A DNA stretch of 64,000 nt from Odobenus rosmarus divergens (GCF_000321225.1 NW_004450481.1:1723397-1787396); one strand, 5' to 3'; positions 24,301-36,300 are shown, counted from the stretch's first letter. Program-made: numbers and translations. Notes: a model not told the origin generated them from the sequence alone.

Positions 24301-27300
24301 ACTGAGGCCACTCCCAGGGTCCCTTGGGGAAGGGGTTGTGGGGCTGGTTGCAGGCCTCCGGAGAGCCTAAGCCCATCCGCACCCCGCCCACCTGCAGGTT
24401 GGCGCTATATGTGTATGAGTACCTGCTGCACGTCGGCGCCCAGAAGTCAGCCCAGACCTTTCTGTCCGAGGTAAGCCGGCCTCGCCAGGCAGAGCGCCCC
24501 CAGCTGGGTCCCTCCTTACTGCCTGTACCCTGCGGTCCACTCCACCCCCTTTCCACTGGGGCTCCAGTGCTGGGGTTCCGTTGCCCCTCCGCTGGCCCTG
24601 GGAACTGAGGGCTGGGGTGGGTCAGGGCCCGTGGGCTGGGATCAAGGCATCTGTCTGGCCATCTGAGGGTCTGTGCACGCTTCTCTGCCCCTTACCCAGT
24701 TGTCCCCTGCCCCGCACCCTTGCTCAGGGCTGCTCTTTCCACGTCTCCCAGGCCCCAGGCTGGTCTGGGGCTGCCTCAGTTTGGAAGAGGTTGGGCAGGG
24801 CCGGGCAGCAGGCCCCCTCACTGTCTTGTTTTTCCCCTGCAGATCCGATGGGAGAAGAATATTACGCTGGGGGAGCCCCCAGGCTTCCTACATTCCTGGT
24901 GGTGGTGCGTGTGGGGCTGGCCAGGGTGGGCCATGGAGGGGGGCTGGGTGGGGACGCATGGGGAAACCATCGTCCCCCCCTGCCGCCCACAGCGTGTTCT
25001 GGGACTTGTACTGTGCAGCACCCGACCGCAGAGAGGCGTGTGAGCACTCAAATGAGGCCAAGGCCTTCCAGGACTACGTGAGTCCCTGCCCCAGGGACCG
25101 GGACCAGGGCTCTTGGGCATGGGCCAGTTTTGGGGCCTGTGGCCTTGGGGGCCTGCGTGGCCTGAGATTGGCTTGGGTGGGCAGGTGGGTCTGGTGTTGG
25201 GGTTTGATCTGGGGTCTTGCCCACTTATGGGAGTCCCTGCGCCCTCTCCTCAGTCTAGGGTCACTCACAGGGTGGGGGAGGCTCCTTCCATTGCACCCAG
25301 CTCCTGAGAGTCCCCACAGCGCCCCCCCCACACACCTTCCTGAAGCCAGCCCTACCTCTCCTTCCCCTCATCTGAATCCCTTGGGGAGCCAGGAGCTCTG
25401 CCTCCCCATCTGCCCAGGTGGGTGGGGTGTGTGTTGGGGGGGTTGGGGGCCACCACTGCATATCCCCTCCCACCCCAGCCTTTCTGAGCCCAGGGGACCG
25501 TGGGGTTGGCTAACTGGCAGGTGCACCCTTGGGCAACACACTTCCTGACTTTGCTTGGTGATTGGGGCTGTTGACCGCACCTCTTTGGCCTCAGTTTCCC
25601 TCCAGGTTGAGTGGGGGTCAGAGGCCTATCTGGAGAGGAGGGGGGATAACATGAAAGGGCTGGTGACATCTCATTGTCATGGGGAGCAGATGGCCACCCC
25701 TACGTTTATCCTCTTCTTGGTCCTGGCTGTGGGGCTTGGCCACCTGGCTTCTCCCAAGACGTCTCTGGCTGGACAGGAAGGGCTGGGGGCTCTGGGCCCA
25801 CTCCGAGGAGAAGCAGCAGCTCAGCTGGCGTCCAGGGGCGTGCAGCTCTAGGCGAGCTCCCCCTTCTCTCGCCCTCCCCCTCGTGCACCCACTCTCCTAC
25901 AGCTGGCGTCCTCACAGCCTCAGCAGTCCGCCCTGCTGTGCCCCCTCGGGCCTCCCAGGGCGTGGCCATCCCCATCTTGCTCTGCAGTTGGTCGAGGTCG
26001 TGCACCGCCTCTCCACGTAAAGCGCCCCCCCCACCCCGCAAGTGCAGGCCTTTGTAGAGCCGGGATGCAGCCCGCGAGGGGTGCGGGTTCATCGTGTCCC
26101 TGAAGACGCTCCGCACCCGTTGTCCGATGTGCATGGGAGCCGGGGTCACACTGTTGGTCCCCATCGGGTTCCACTGTTCGTGTGCCATCCCCCCTGTCGC
26201 TCTCCTGCCAGAACTGGGGCTCCAGGGGTGTCTGGAGATGTGTGCGTGCAAGACTCTGCGTGGGCGCTCACTCCCATTCGAACCCTAGCCCCTCCCAGCC
26301 TGCGCAGCGCCCCCTTACCTCCCCCCCCCGCCCCGGCTTCGCCTCTGCCCCCGCCTCTAGCGGCCTCTCAGGGCCCCTCTGGGGAGGGCAGGAAGGCGGA
26401 ACGCAGGGTTCTCCACTTCCACGGGAGCGCGCTTCCCGGGAGCGCGCCGGTTACCATGGCAGCGGAGTGCGTCGGGGGAGATGGTGCGGGCACAGAGGGG
26501 GTGTGTGTGGGGGGGGAGCGCCCTAGCCCCGGGGTGACGGGTTCCCTGTGGCTGCAGGCGCACATCCTGCCCAGCTGCTGTTCTAGCGTGGGGGGAGCGC
26601 CGTGCTCGCCGCCCCTGCGCGGTCGGGGCCCCCTCCGAGTGCGGGCTCAGTTCACCACTCCCGGCTCCGCGGCCGACCTCGGCGTCTCCAGGAAACGCTA
26701 GCGCGCCCAACCCATCGTCATAGCAACGCGGGTTGGGCCCTGGCGTCTCCGGGTGGATGATTGACGTGGGGGGTCTAGCTCGGGCCACCCGCCAGGGAGG
26801 GTGGGCCCGCCCTGTATTAACCCTTCTGGGCCTAGAGTTGGGGAGCCGCAGTGGGTGAGGGGTGCCCTATCTTCTCCCTGCCCCCACACCTCGTCGGCAG
26901 CCCAGAGAGCAGCTGCCCCCCCCACCAGGAAATGCTCTGGCGCCTGCTGTGGCTTGAAAGGGGGGACTGCTCTCCCACCCTCCCTATGGGGTAGGTTGTG
27001 GGGAGTGGACAGACCGAGGGCTCAGAAGTACTTCCTCCAGCCACTGAGGCAGGCCCCTGCGAGAATACAATAGCTGCTCCAGCTGTCAGGCTCTGTGTCT
27101 GGGCGGAGGGGGGGTGGGGGGGTGAGGTGGAGGCAGGGGAGACTCCTAGGGTCTTTTGGGCTCTCAAAAGATTGGTGCCAGGCCCTGGGAGTGTTTTCCA
27201 TCACCATAGGCCAGGGAAGGCTGTCCCCCCCACCCCCTGCCCCCCACAGCTCCTCCCCCATCTTGGGGCCTGGGCAGGAGTCCTTCAGAGGTTGATCTTT

Positions 27301-30300
27301 GAGAAGGGGCAGGAAGCGCGGGGCAGCTTGCAATACCCAAGGGGAGGGGTATGTCTACAGGGGTCCTGCTCTGATCCAGCCAAGGGGCCCTCCCCACTTC
27401 TGTGGGGCAGGAAGTGCTGTGTGACTGCGGGCACAATGCTTAACTTCTCTGAGCCCAAGTGGCTGCAGTTTTGCAAAATCTTGGGCATCCCTGTGTGATG
27501 GCTCGTGCTAGTCCCAGGAATAGCCGTGACCCACACAGACCATACCTCTTGGATCCCGTTGGGGGTGGAGTGGGGTCAGATGATCCAGACAGACAAGAGT
27601 GGAGGGGCCTCCAGAGAATTACTGTGTTTACTCAGTCCTTGCAGAGTCCCCCTCCTTCCCTATCCTTTGATGTGTCTCCTCTGCCCTGTAGACTAGGCCT
27701 CCATTTCCCTCCTCCTCCCTGCTCTGTTCCCAAAGGCAGACAAGCCTGGGACTTGGAACCTACCAGAGGAAGTGGCCTGTCAGCCTGTACCCCCCGCCCG
27801 CCACCCCGCCAACCAGTATCTCCACCCTGGGCTGACATGGGAACCCTCCTGTCTAGCACCCGGTCTCCTCCCCTCCTCCAACTGAAGAGAGGCCTGGAGC
27901 CCGGAGCCCCCATCCCAGCAGTCCTGCTCTTCCTTCCCTTCCCAACTGGAGGAAGAGGGGAGTTCTCTGCGCCGCAGCCCCAGAGAGCAGCCCTCTGGGA
28001 GGGAGGTTCATCTGGAAGCTGCCAGTTGATTTTTGTGATTATTTGGGGTGTCTTGGGTAGAGCTGAGAGTCCAGCTAATCCGCTTTACCAGCCAGGAGGA
28101 CATGGGGCCTGCTGGGCCGGGGCTAGAGTCAGGGACCATTCCCCCACCAGTCTGACGTGAGATTCCAATGGAAAGAGCAAGCCTGTGCCAGATGCAAGAG
28201 GCACGTGCCCACAGGGGTCCTGGGTTGTTGGCATTTTCAGACCCCCCAGAATCCTCATGCTTGGGACTGACTCCTTAGGAGGTGGGATCCCCAGGTCCCT
28301 GGCCTCCCGCCTGGGCTGTGTGCTGCACCTGACAGGGCCCCAATGACCTCCAGTGTCTCAGGTACAGAAGAGGCAAAGCCTGGGTCCACGGCCACACGGC
28401 ACATTTGAGGAGGACGCCGAGTCAGGGCCGCTAAAACCGGGGTGGGGACAGGTGCAGTCGCTCCTCCTTCACCTAGAGAACCCTCCAGGTGTCCTCACGT
28501 GCTCACATGGGTAGAAGATCTGATGGCCCAGTTTCCTTGCTCTGTGGAGTGGGCTGTTTGTGGGTAGGAAGGGACACTCAAGCAGGAAGTGACGTGAGCA
28601 GCTTCTCCTGGTCTTCCTCACCCCTGCAGAGCACTGTAGCAGCCCCCAGTCCTGTGATGGGGAGCATGGCCCCCAACGACGCGATGGCAGCAGGCCCCAT
28701 GGCACCCGGCTTCTTCCAGGTACAGCCAGGGCCGGTGCCCCTTGTTCTCCAACTCAAGTGGGCATGTGTCGGAGAGTGAACAGCGTGGGCCATGATGCGC
28801 GTGGGGGGGGTCCTATGGGGAGAGGCCCCAGCAGGCCATAGTTGGTAGGGGGTTGTCCGCGAGGTGGGTATTTGCACACAGGCCTTGGTGGCGTGACGGG
28901 AGCGGCCACATGGGCTGGGCCCCAGTGCAGGAGAGGGCGGGGTCTCTGTGAGGGTGGCCTGCGTGGGCCTGGTTGCTAAGGGCCTCAGAGCATGGCTCTC
29001 TGAGCCGTGGGTCTTGCCCATGACTGTTCCCGTAGGGCCCCTCACCCCAAAGCCCGTCTTCCACTCGGGGGAGTGCAGGGCTGGCCCACCCTCCCGCCTC
29101 CATGGCGTCCCCTCACCCTCCCTGGCCAGGCTCAGCAGGGCCACAGAGAACAGTGAAGCTTCGGTGGACCTCGCTCCTCCCAACCCACCTGGTTCTGTCC
29201 TCCTAGGGCCCCCCCGGCTCCCAGCAGCCCCCCCACAACCCCAACGCCCCCATGATGGGGCCTCACGTTCAGGTAAGGACCTGTGACGCCCCGCCCCTTT
29301 GCACACGCACACCCCAGCAACTCAAGCCCCCAGCCCCACTGCACTCACGCACCGGGCACTGGCTGGCTGCAGTTTGCTGGCTGGTCCTGGAGGAGGGGGC
29401 TGTCCAGGCTGGGGGCCCCGGGCGCTGCAGGAACGGGGTAGCTTTGGGGGGTGAGCAGGTGGTGGGAGGTGCTGATCCCCGGCCCACCTCTTCCAGCCCT
29501 TCATGTCACCGCGGTTCCCAGGGGGCCCCCGGCCCACCCTGCGGATGCCGAGTCAGGTGAGAGAGGGATGAGGGGAGGGGGGGGGCAGGAGTTGGGCCAG
29601 GGTGGGGGTACCCACGCTCAGCGCTGCCACACCTCCTCCACAGCCTCCTGTGGGCCTCCCCGGCTCCCAGCCCCTCCTTCCTGGCACCATGGAACCCTCC
29701 CCACGAGCTCAGGGTGAGTAGGGAAGCTCCAGCTGCTGCCACCCCCCCCCACGCATTAGGACCCCAGCTCCAAGTTCCTCCTCCCTGCTGCCTCCTGGTG
29801 CAGACCCACCCCTCTCCAGCACATGTCCACACTGGGGAGTGTTATTGGCCTGAACCCCCTTCTTTCTGCCCCCCCCAGGGCATCCGAGCATGGGCCCCAT
29901 GCAGAGAGTGACACCTCCACGGGGCATGGCCAGCGTTGGACCCCAGGTGAGGGCTGGGCCAGGAGAGGGGGTGCGCTTCCAGGGGGCTTCCCCCGACACC
30001 TTGGCCTGCACTCACAGCCCTTTTGCCTTCCCAGAGCTATGGAGGTGGCATGCGGCCCCCACCCAACTCCCTCGCCGGCCCAGGCCTGCCTACCATGAAC
30101 ATGTAAGGCCCTGAGAGACCCCTGGGGTGTGCCCACGTAGGCCACCACCCAGCTTCATGGCCTGGCTCTGCTGGGGCAGACTTAAGTCCGCACAACAGCT
30201 CTGGTTGTTTACTCTGCATTGGGTGGGGAAACTGAGGCCCAAAGGCCGTATCCCATAGGATATGGGATTTGAGGGCTGACTAGAATCCATCCCTGGTTAC

Positions 30301-32215
30301 CAACTCTCAGCCAAAGTCTGTGGCTCTGCGGGCCTGTTTGGGGGCACATGGGCAGGGTGGGGGATGTCACAGAGTGTGTCGGGGCTGTGTGCCACCTGGC
30401 CTTACCCCGGGGTCCACCCACTGTCTCTTCTAGGGGCCCTGGAGTGCGAGGCCCGTGGGCCAGCCCCAGTGGAAACTCGGTGAGAGGCGGGCTGGCCGGC
30501 CAGGGGAGGCTGGAGGTGGGCTATTGGTGTGGGGGTAGAGTGGACTGCTCACAGCTGCCCTTCTCCCCAGATTCCCTATTCCTCCTCCTCCCCCGGCAGC
30601 TACTCGGTGAGTGACGAGGAGGCTGGGCCACTTGAGCCAGGGGGGCAAGGGTGATGGTTGGCAGACCGGGGGGCGGGGGGAGGGGAGGGGTTCGTTCTCA
30701 CCTGCTCTGTCTCCTTCCTTGTGCAGGGACCCCCAGGAGGAGGAGGGCCCCCTGGAACACCCATCATGCCCAGCCCTGGAGGTGCTGCAGCCTGGGCAGG
30801 GTACAGGGAGGGGTGTGCTTGCCTGGAGAGATCCTCACACCCCACCTCCTCACGCACCGGTATCTCCCCCAGACTCCACCAACTCCAGCGAGAGCATGTA
30901 CACTATCATGAACCCCATTGGGCCGGGCGCCGGCAGGGCTAATGTGAGTGGGGGGTTCCAGGGTGGGGGCTGTGGAAGGCGGTGGCCCCGCTGGGGGTCT
31001 GGTGGCCAGAGTCCCACGCTGCCCCCCCACCGTCCGCAGTTCCCGCTCGGCCCTGGTCCGGAGGGCCCCATGGCGGCCATGAGTGCAATGGAGCCTCACC
31101 ACGTGAACGGATCCCTGGGTGAGTGGGCGTCCGGAGACACACACCCCACGCCCCAACCCCGCTGCTTCGCGAGCCTTTTGCGCCCCCTGGCGGTTGCTCC
31201 CGCCCCGCTCCCTGGTTTCTCCGCGGGCGTCCCGGTTGCACCCTGAATGTCCACAGGCCTCTCTTTGGCAGGGGAGGCGGGGGGCGGGGGGGGAAGATTG
31301 CAGTAACTGAGCCAAAAGTGCCATCACTGACCCCGTTCCGGACCCTCCATCCAGGACCCCCAGCGGCGCCCCAGCGGACTGGGCCCCGGGAACCGAGGCA
31401 GGGCCCCCGTACAAGTTCAGGGAGGGGTTAGTTGACCGTGGGCCGGGGTGGGGGCGGGGGATTGGTTCCGGGCCTGGCGCAGGCGCATCTGAGCCGCGGT
31501 CCGCCGTCTGTCGGTCCACAGGCTCGGGCGATATGGACGGGTTGCCGAAGGTGAGGGGCCGCGCTCCTGCGTGGGGCGGGGCCTGGGGCTCCCTGGGTGC
31601 GGGGATGCGGGCTTGGCCAGAGCTGTGCGGGCCTAGTTGGGGTTGGGCGGAGCGGTGGGCAGGGCCTGGCCCGCGGGGCGGGGAGTCCTGCGCTGACCAC
31701 GGCCGCCCCCAGAGCTCCCCCGGCGCCGTGGCCGGCCTGAGCAACGCCCCGGGCACCCCGCGGGACGACGGCGAGATGGCGGCCGCCGGGACCTTCCTAC
31801 ACCCGTTCCCGAGCGAAAGCGTAAGCGACTGCGTCGACTCCCCCCCCGCGGCGGCGTCGGGCCGGAGGGGCCTGGCGGGCAGGCCCCGGCGGGGCGGCCG
31901 GGGGGCCAGAGCAAGACCGTGACCGCGGCGGGCCAGGTGGGGGGGCGGCCGCGGCATCCTTCCCCTCCCCTCTCCCCCCTCCCGCCCTAATCTCACCGGC
32001 CCCCCTTCCCCGTCCCAACCCCCACCCTGGGACCCGCACCCCAGGGCGGTCCCCCCACGCATCGCCACCTGTCTCCTCCCCTCCCTTCGCCCCGTCCCCC
32101 ATTCTCCCCCCCGGGGGGGGGGCGGGTCCCAGCGGAGGCCGGAGCTGAGCCCGCCTCCGCGCGCCACCCCCTCGTCTCTCCGCAGTACTCGCCCGGGATG
32201 ACCATGAGCGTGTGA
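18387..32215 (+). CDS. SSBP4: SSBP4, single-stranded DNA-binding protein 4
   Basis: Eighteen coding exons: 18387-18445, 24398-24470, 24843-24904, 24993-25077, 28630-28719, 29207-29272, 29497-29556, 29644-29713, 29879-29946, 30035-30102, 30434-30479, 30571-30606, 30727-30781, 30873-30943, 31040-31118, 31522-31550, 31713-31820, 32186-32215. The join is 1155 nt, 384 aa (human 385), all GT-AG and in frame. Residues 1 to about 93 form the LUFS/LisH domain ([20 protein letters not shown], then the conserved [18 protein letters not shown] block). The rest is a Pro/Gly/Met-rich low-complexity region ending YSPGMTMSV, the family's conserved tail. SSBP2/3/4 proteins bind LDB1 through the N-terminal domain, protect it from turnover and act with LIM-homeodomain factors in the nucleus. 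The start is the only ATG opening the MYAKGGK family N-terminus. Assignment to SSBP4 rather than SSBP2/3 rests on the protein length and neighbours. Intron 1 is about 6 kb. Confidence 0.97.
18446..24397 (+). other. SSBP4: SSBP4 intron 1
   Basis: About 6 kb with no exon recognised. 18585-19030 is a GC-rich minisatellite. Diverged MIR or old repeat pieces occur near 19640-19700, 20290-20480 and 21330-21850. No carnivore SINE. The long open frames in the first 800 bp reflect stop-poor GC-rich sequence. Confidence 0.8.
18585..19030 (+). repeat. Degenerate CGCGAGA-unit minisatellite
   Basis: About a dozen diverged units of roughly 30-40 bp of the form GGGGTCGCGAGATTTGAGGG plus GGCGCGCGAGACCCGA. 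CGCGAGA recurs about nine times. It begins 140 bp after the SSBP4 exon 1 donor. Confidence 0.85.
25078..28629 (+). other. SSBP4: SSBP4 intron 4
   Basis: Longest internal intron (3.55 kb). Contains a CpG-rich block at 26300-26790 (listed separately) and MIR-like pieces near 25540-25660 and 27430-27480. No coding exon recognised. Confidence 0.8.
26300..26790. promoter_or_regulatory. CpG island inside SSBP4 intron 4
   Basis: CpG-dense block with GGTTACCATGGCAGCG (about 26450) and CGTCATAGCAACGCGGG (about 26720), both resembling RFX X-box or half-sites. It may be an alternative or antisense promoter. No transcript can be shown from sequence. Confidence 0.4.
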
Positions 32216-32538
32216 TGGGGCAGCAGCCCCTTGCCCACTGCCGGCCTCGGCTTCTGCCCAGTGCCCCTGCCTGGGACCAAGGTCCAGGGGCTCGGGCAGT
32301 CTGCTGGGTGAGGGTCTGAGGTCACACCTCGGGCGACTGTACTCCATCCAGTTCAAGGATTGGACAGCTGGGAGGCCCCGCACAAAGGACTCTCATTTTA
32401 TAAAAAAACAAAAACAAAAAACACACAAGGACCTCAGAGACGTTCTTTCCTGTATAGGCCCTTCCCGTCATTTCTATTTTGTCCCAGGGGGCTCCTTGGA
32501 GACCTCCTTTTCCCTGGACAGCAGGGGTGGGCCCCATC

Positions 32539-32544
32539 AATAAA
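32539..32544 (+). terminator. SSBP4: SSBP4 poly(A) signal
   Basis: AATAAA 324 nt past the SSBP4 stop, followed by a GT/T-rich stretch (GGTTTTGGTTTTTGGTATGT), a good downstream element. Confidence 0.88.
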
Positions 32545-32799
32545 TGTAACGGTTTTGGTTTTTGGTATGTGGTCTCAGATTTCTTCGCTGTGGCTTGTGG
32601 CCACGGCCTCCCAATCATGAGGTTAGGCAGAGGCCTCAGGGTTCTAGAAGTGTCAAGAGTTGGGGCATCAGTTTCTGAAGGGTGGGTAAGAGTCTACCGC
32701 GTGAAAAATGGAGATGGGCCTGGAGTTGGGGGATGGTTAGGGTTAGGTTGCAGGCGCCGAGAACCCACAGTTGATGCTGTGGCTGAGAGTGGCACTGGC

Positions 32800-32805
32800 T
32801 TTATT
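32800..32805 (-). terminator. ISYNA1: ISYNA1 poly(A) signal
   Basis: AATAAA on the minus strand 80 nt after the ISYNA1 stop, giving a very short 3'UTR. It faces the SSBP4 signal about 260 bp away. Confidence 0.88.
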
Positions 32806-32884
32806 GTCTTCAGGGGTCTTGGAAGGGTTGGGTTCTGAGGGGCAGTGGGGACGAGAGTTTTGGGGGAGATGGATGGCCACGGCC

Positions 32885-35879
32885 TTAAGTGGTGGGCATC
32901 TGGGGTGCCTCAGCCTGCGAGTGCCCATTGGCATCCCCCGTACAGCCGTTGGGGGCAGTTGGCGCTGGTCCTTTCTTGCAGGGCAGAGGGCAGCTGGCGA
33001 CCACAGGCGCCCCTCGCTTGAGGCCGGGGCGCTCCATCTTGTGTTCCAGAAGCATGTGGTTCTGTGGCGGGAGTCCCACACAGGCCCTGGGGGAAAGGCT
33101 GGGGCTGAGCGGGGCCAGACCATGCGGCTGGCGAACCCCACAGCCTCCGATCCCCAACAATCCCGGTGCCGAGGCCGCCAGTGGACTTTCGGGCCTCGGA
33201 TGGGGACTCCAAAGCCGGGGCCCACCTGAGGATATTCTCGATGCAGCTGCGCTGGCGGAAGAGCGCATTGACCACCGGGCTTCCGGGCGGCACCAGCGGC
33301 GCCTTGAAGAGGAAGCTGAGCAGCGACAGCACCGAGTGGAAGCCCTGCGGCTCGGGGTCGGCGTCCGTGCAGAAGCTCACGCGCTGGCACAGCTCGGTCA
33401 GCAGCACCAGGTCGAGCATGATGGGCGCGGCCAAGAGGGAGTCCTGCAGGGCCGGCGGGTCAGAAGGCGGGGCAGGGCCGGCGGGCAGCCCCACTCCTGC
33501 CCCGGCGGGCCCCGCACCTCGCACGTGTTGTGCAGCACCAGCGTGTTGGTGCCGCCCAGCATCAGCTCCGAGGTGTACTCGTCCAGCGCCCGCTTGCTGT
33601 CGCCCACATACGGCACGTACTTGATGACCACCTGGGGGGGGGGCCCGGCACGAGGTCACAGGGGTCCCCGCCCTCCTCCACCAGGGGCTTCCCCCCACCC
33701 CCACCCCCCACCCCCAGAGCGGCCTGTGGCCCACGCACGCAGTGGTCGGGCTCCTGGCCGGGCGCGTAGAGCACGGGGTTGCTCTGCACCATGTCGTCCA
33801 CCACGCTGCTCTTGGACACCTCCTTGGAGCGGAACTGGGGCGGCGCCGATAGGTTCTGCCCGTCGTTGTTGCCCAGGTGGTTGTAGCTCACGATGGACAT
33901 GGTCTACGGGAACAAGCGGTCCCGCGGCAGCTGCAGGCCCCACGGCGCACAAGCCCCGCAGCACGGGCTTGGGGTCCAGGCCCCCCCCGCCCCCTCCTGA
34001 ATTGTGCACCCCCCAGGCCCACGCACCTTGAGGCCAGAGCCAATAAGGAAGTCCACGAGCACGGACTTGACCTTGGTCTGGCCTGACTTGAAGTCGTCTC
34101 CACCCACGAAGACACGTCGCTGGCGGGCGAGCTCGAGCGCCCCAGGCACCAGCGTGTTCTGCGGGGACCCATTGAGAAAGGCGCAGCCCTCCAAGATGCT
34201 AGCCACGGCAAAGAGAGTGGAGGGCGACACCTCCAGGCCCAGCTGTGGACGTAGGCGGGCGATCAGCACGGAGGGGTCCTCTGGGGCTGGTCCTGACCCC
34301 TCTTCCCAACCCTGGATGCACCCACCTGGATGGTCCGCAGCAGGTTCTCGGCGGTGTCATTGAGGCCTGGGACCACTTCGCAGAAGCGCTCCGTGTTCGC
34401 TGTCCACAGCACGATGACTTTGTCTAGCCCAGCACTGGACCGGAAGTCGCGGATGTCCCTGCGGATCTGCTCCAGCTGGGCGGGAAGGGAAGGAAGTTGT
34501 ACAGGCCCCTCGATCTGGGGAAGTCTGGGCTACTCTTCCCCAAGTGCAAAGTGAGGTCTGGAACCTCAGGATGGGAACGAGGAGACAAAAAGCCAATAAC
34601 GCGGGAGGGTGCAGGGGTGGGATGGGAGGGGTGGTGGGTGATAACTCGGGGCAAAAGGCAAGAGCAACAAGTGGCAAAGGATACAGGGTTTGGGGCGGGG
34701 CCGCACCTGCTGTGCGCGCGTGCCCAGTATGAGGTTGTCAGCGCGCGCACTCTGGTTAGCTGCGATGAACTCGGGGATGTAGACAGAGGGCCGCGGGCGC
34801 AGGGCCTCCAAGTGCGGCCACAGTTGCTCCTGCAGCTCCCAATCCAGTACCTGCGCGCGCCGCATCGCCTCAGCCAGGTTCAGCGACGATATGTCCCAGC
34901 CTGGGGCGGCGGGGGGGGGGGGGGGGACGGGCGGGGGAGGGACGACACACCCCCAAGCTCAGCCCAACCCAGAACGTGGGCCCCTCCAGGCCCCGCCTCC
35001 CACCGCAGCCCCCAGCCTAGGGCCCCGCCCACCGTCGAACACGAGGTCATCGGGTGCCACCATGGGCAGCAGGGCGCTGAAGGGCACGAACACCTCCTGG
35101 CCGTCGGCGTCCAAGCCCAGGCTAACGGTGCCCGCCTGCGTCAGCGAGCCGTAGTAGTTGGCCTCCTGGGGGGGCGGCAGGCGGGGCGGAGTGAGGTGGG
35201 GCGTGGCGTGAGCCACTAGCCGGCCCGGGCCCCGCCCGGCACCCTCAAGCTCCGCCTTCCTTCTGGATGCCTCAGCTCTGTGCTCCTAGCCAGGGCAGAA
35301 GTCGCTCGGCCTTTGGAGGTTCCCCCCCCCACCCCCGGCAGCCCGCCGGCACCTTAGGCTCCGTCCCCGGAGGGTCTCCTCCTTCGTAGAGCTCCGCCCC
35401 CTAAAGGCCCTTCCCCCTCCTGCAGGGACTCGGGCCGAGCCCCACCCGACCCCCCACCTTGCGGCCGGTGCGCGTGGGCCAGGACAGGCGCAGTCGGTTG
35501 GCCAGCACGGCAGCGGTGAGCGTGGAGCCGTTGTTCCCGCCCCAGCCGACGAGCATGACCCCAAGCCGGGGCACCTGCCGGGCGGTCCGAAAGGTGAAGC
35601 GCGTGGACATGGGGTATACCTGGGGGCGGGCGGTGCAGTGAGCCTGAGGCCACAGGCCCTTCCTCCCTCACAGTCTTCGACGTTGGGTAATTCCCGTCTC
35701 CTCCCGGCTCCCTGGTTCCCCCATTCCCACCACCCCCCCACCCCGGGTCCCTTGCCTACCTTGAGGACACTGCCCTCGCGGCTGACGCACGTTGTCCGGT
35801 ACTCGTACTGAGCCTCGATGGCGTCGGGGCCGTAGACCACGTCGGGGCTCTCGACCACGAAATCGGCTGTGGCCTCCAT
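32885..35879 (-). CDS. ISYNA1: ISYNA1, inositol-3-phosphate synthase 1
   Basis: Ten coding exons (5'->3'): 35760-35879, 35458-35619, 35033-35165, 34707-34900, 34326-34475, 34027-34242, 33739-33903, 33518-33631, 33226-33443, 32885-33086. The join is 1674 nt, 557 aa (human 558), all GT-AG and in frame. This cytosolic NAD-dependent enzyme converts glucose 6-phosphate to 1D-myo-inositol 3-phosphate, the committed step of inositol synthesis. Seen: the dinucleotide-binding GWGGNNGS at 65-72, SGQTKVKS at 306-313 and [10 protein letters not shown] at 331-340, with the conserved SKEV...VVDDMV segment after it. The family's NAD-binding and myo-inositol-1-phosphate synthase domains are complete. The last 50 residues are less conserved (EHKMERPG...GDANGH...MPTT) as in other mammals. 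The start is the MEATADF N-terminus equivalent to the human start. Exon 4's acceptor uses a C16 run as polypyrimidine tract. The exons are strongly GC-rich. Confidence 0.98.
34911..34926 (+). repeat. G16 homopolymer in ISYNA1 intron 3
   Basis: Uninterrupted G16 on the plus strand. On the transcribed minus strand it is a C16 run at about -11 to -26 of the exon 4 acceptor. Confidence 0.9.
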
Positions 35880-36300
35880 CGCGGAGAGCTAGGGGCGCAG
35901 GGTGGGCAGGTCAGCGGGGACAGGAGAGCCGGCGACCCGAGCCGACCGCGGTCCTCAGGGAGCCCGCACCACGCCCCGGGGCCGCACTCACCGGCGCTGA
36001 GTCAACTCGGACAGTGGCGGACGGCGAGGGCTCGGGGCGCGCGAACTCCAGAGAAAAGAGCCGCGGCCCCGCCCCCGCCCCGCCCCTCACCCCACCCGCG
36101 CCAGGGAGGAGGGGCGCGCGGGGAGGAGGGGCGCGCCGGCCTAGGACTCGGAGGACTCGGAGGACTCGGAGGACTCGGGTTCAAGGCCCCATAGGCCCGA
36201 GCCATCACTGCCCTTGGGCTCCCCGCCCCCCACCGGGCGCGGCCGGACGTCCACGTGGGCTGCAGACCCCGGCCCGCGCACCGGGCGCGTGGATTCGCTT
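35880..36300 (-). promoter_or_regulatory. ISYNA1: ISYNA1 non-coding first exon and CpG-island promoter
   Basis: An acceptor at 35888 (TAG|CTCTCCGCG just before the ATG) and an upstream donor with exon end at 35992 (GCGCCG|GTGAGT) define a non-coding first exon. Right of it are GC boxes (GCCCCGCCCCCGCCCCGCCC, about 36068-36087), suggesting a TSS near 36050. Further out are a repeated GGGAGGAGGGGCGCGC block and a 9-bp tandem repeat. Confidence 0.7.
36103..36179 (+). repeat. Tandem repeats upstream of the ISYNA1 promoter
   Basis: Two copies of GGGAGGAGGGGCGCGC (36105-36138), then about four copies of the 9-mer GGACTCGGA (36144-36179). Confidence 0.9.

Noticed and set aside
24673..25548. 291-codon plus-strand frame in SSBP4
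   Set aside because: Runs through introns 2-4 and mostly in the wrong frame for the true exons; it contains no domain.
30764..32383. 539-codon open frame antisense to SSBP4 exons 13-18
   Set aside because: It is the complement of GC-rich coding exons and introns, is low-complexity (Pro/Arg/Gly) and crosses well-supported sense exons. Stop-poor GC-rich DNA explains it.
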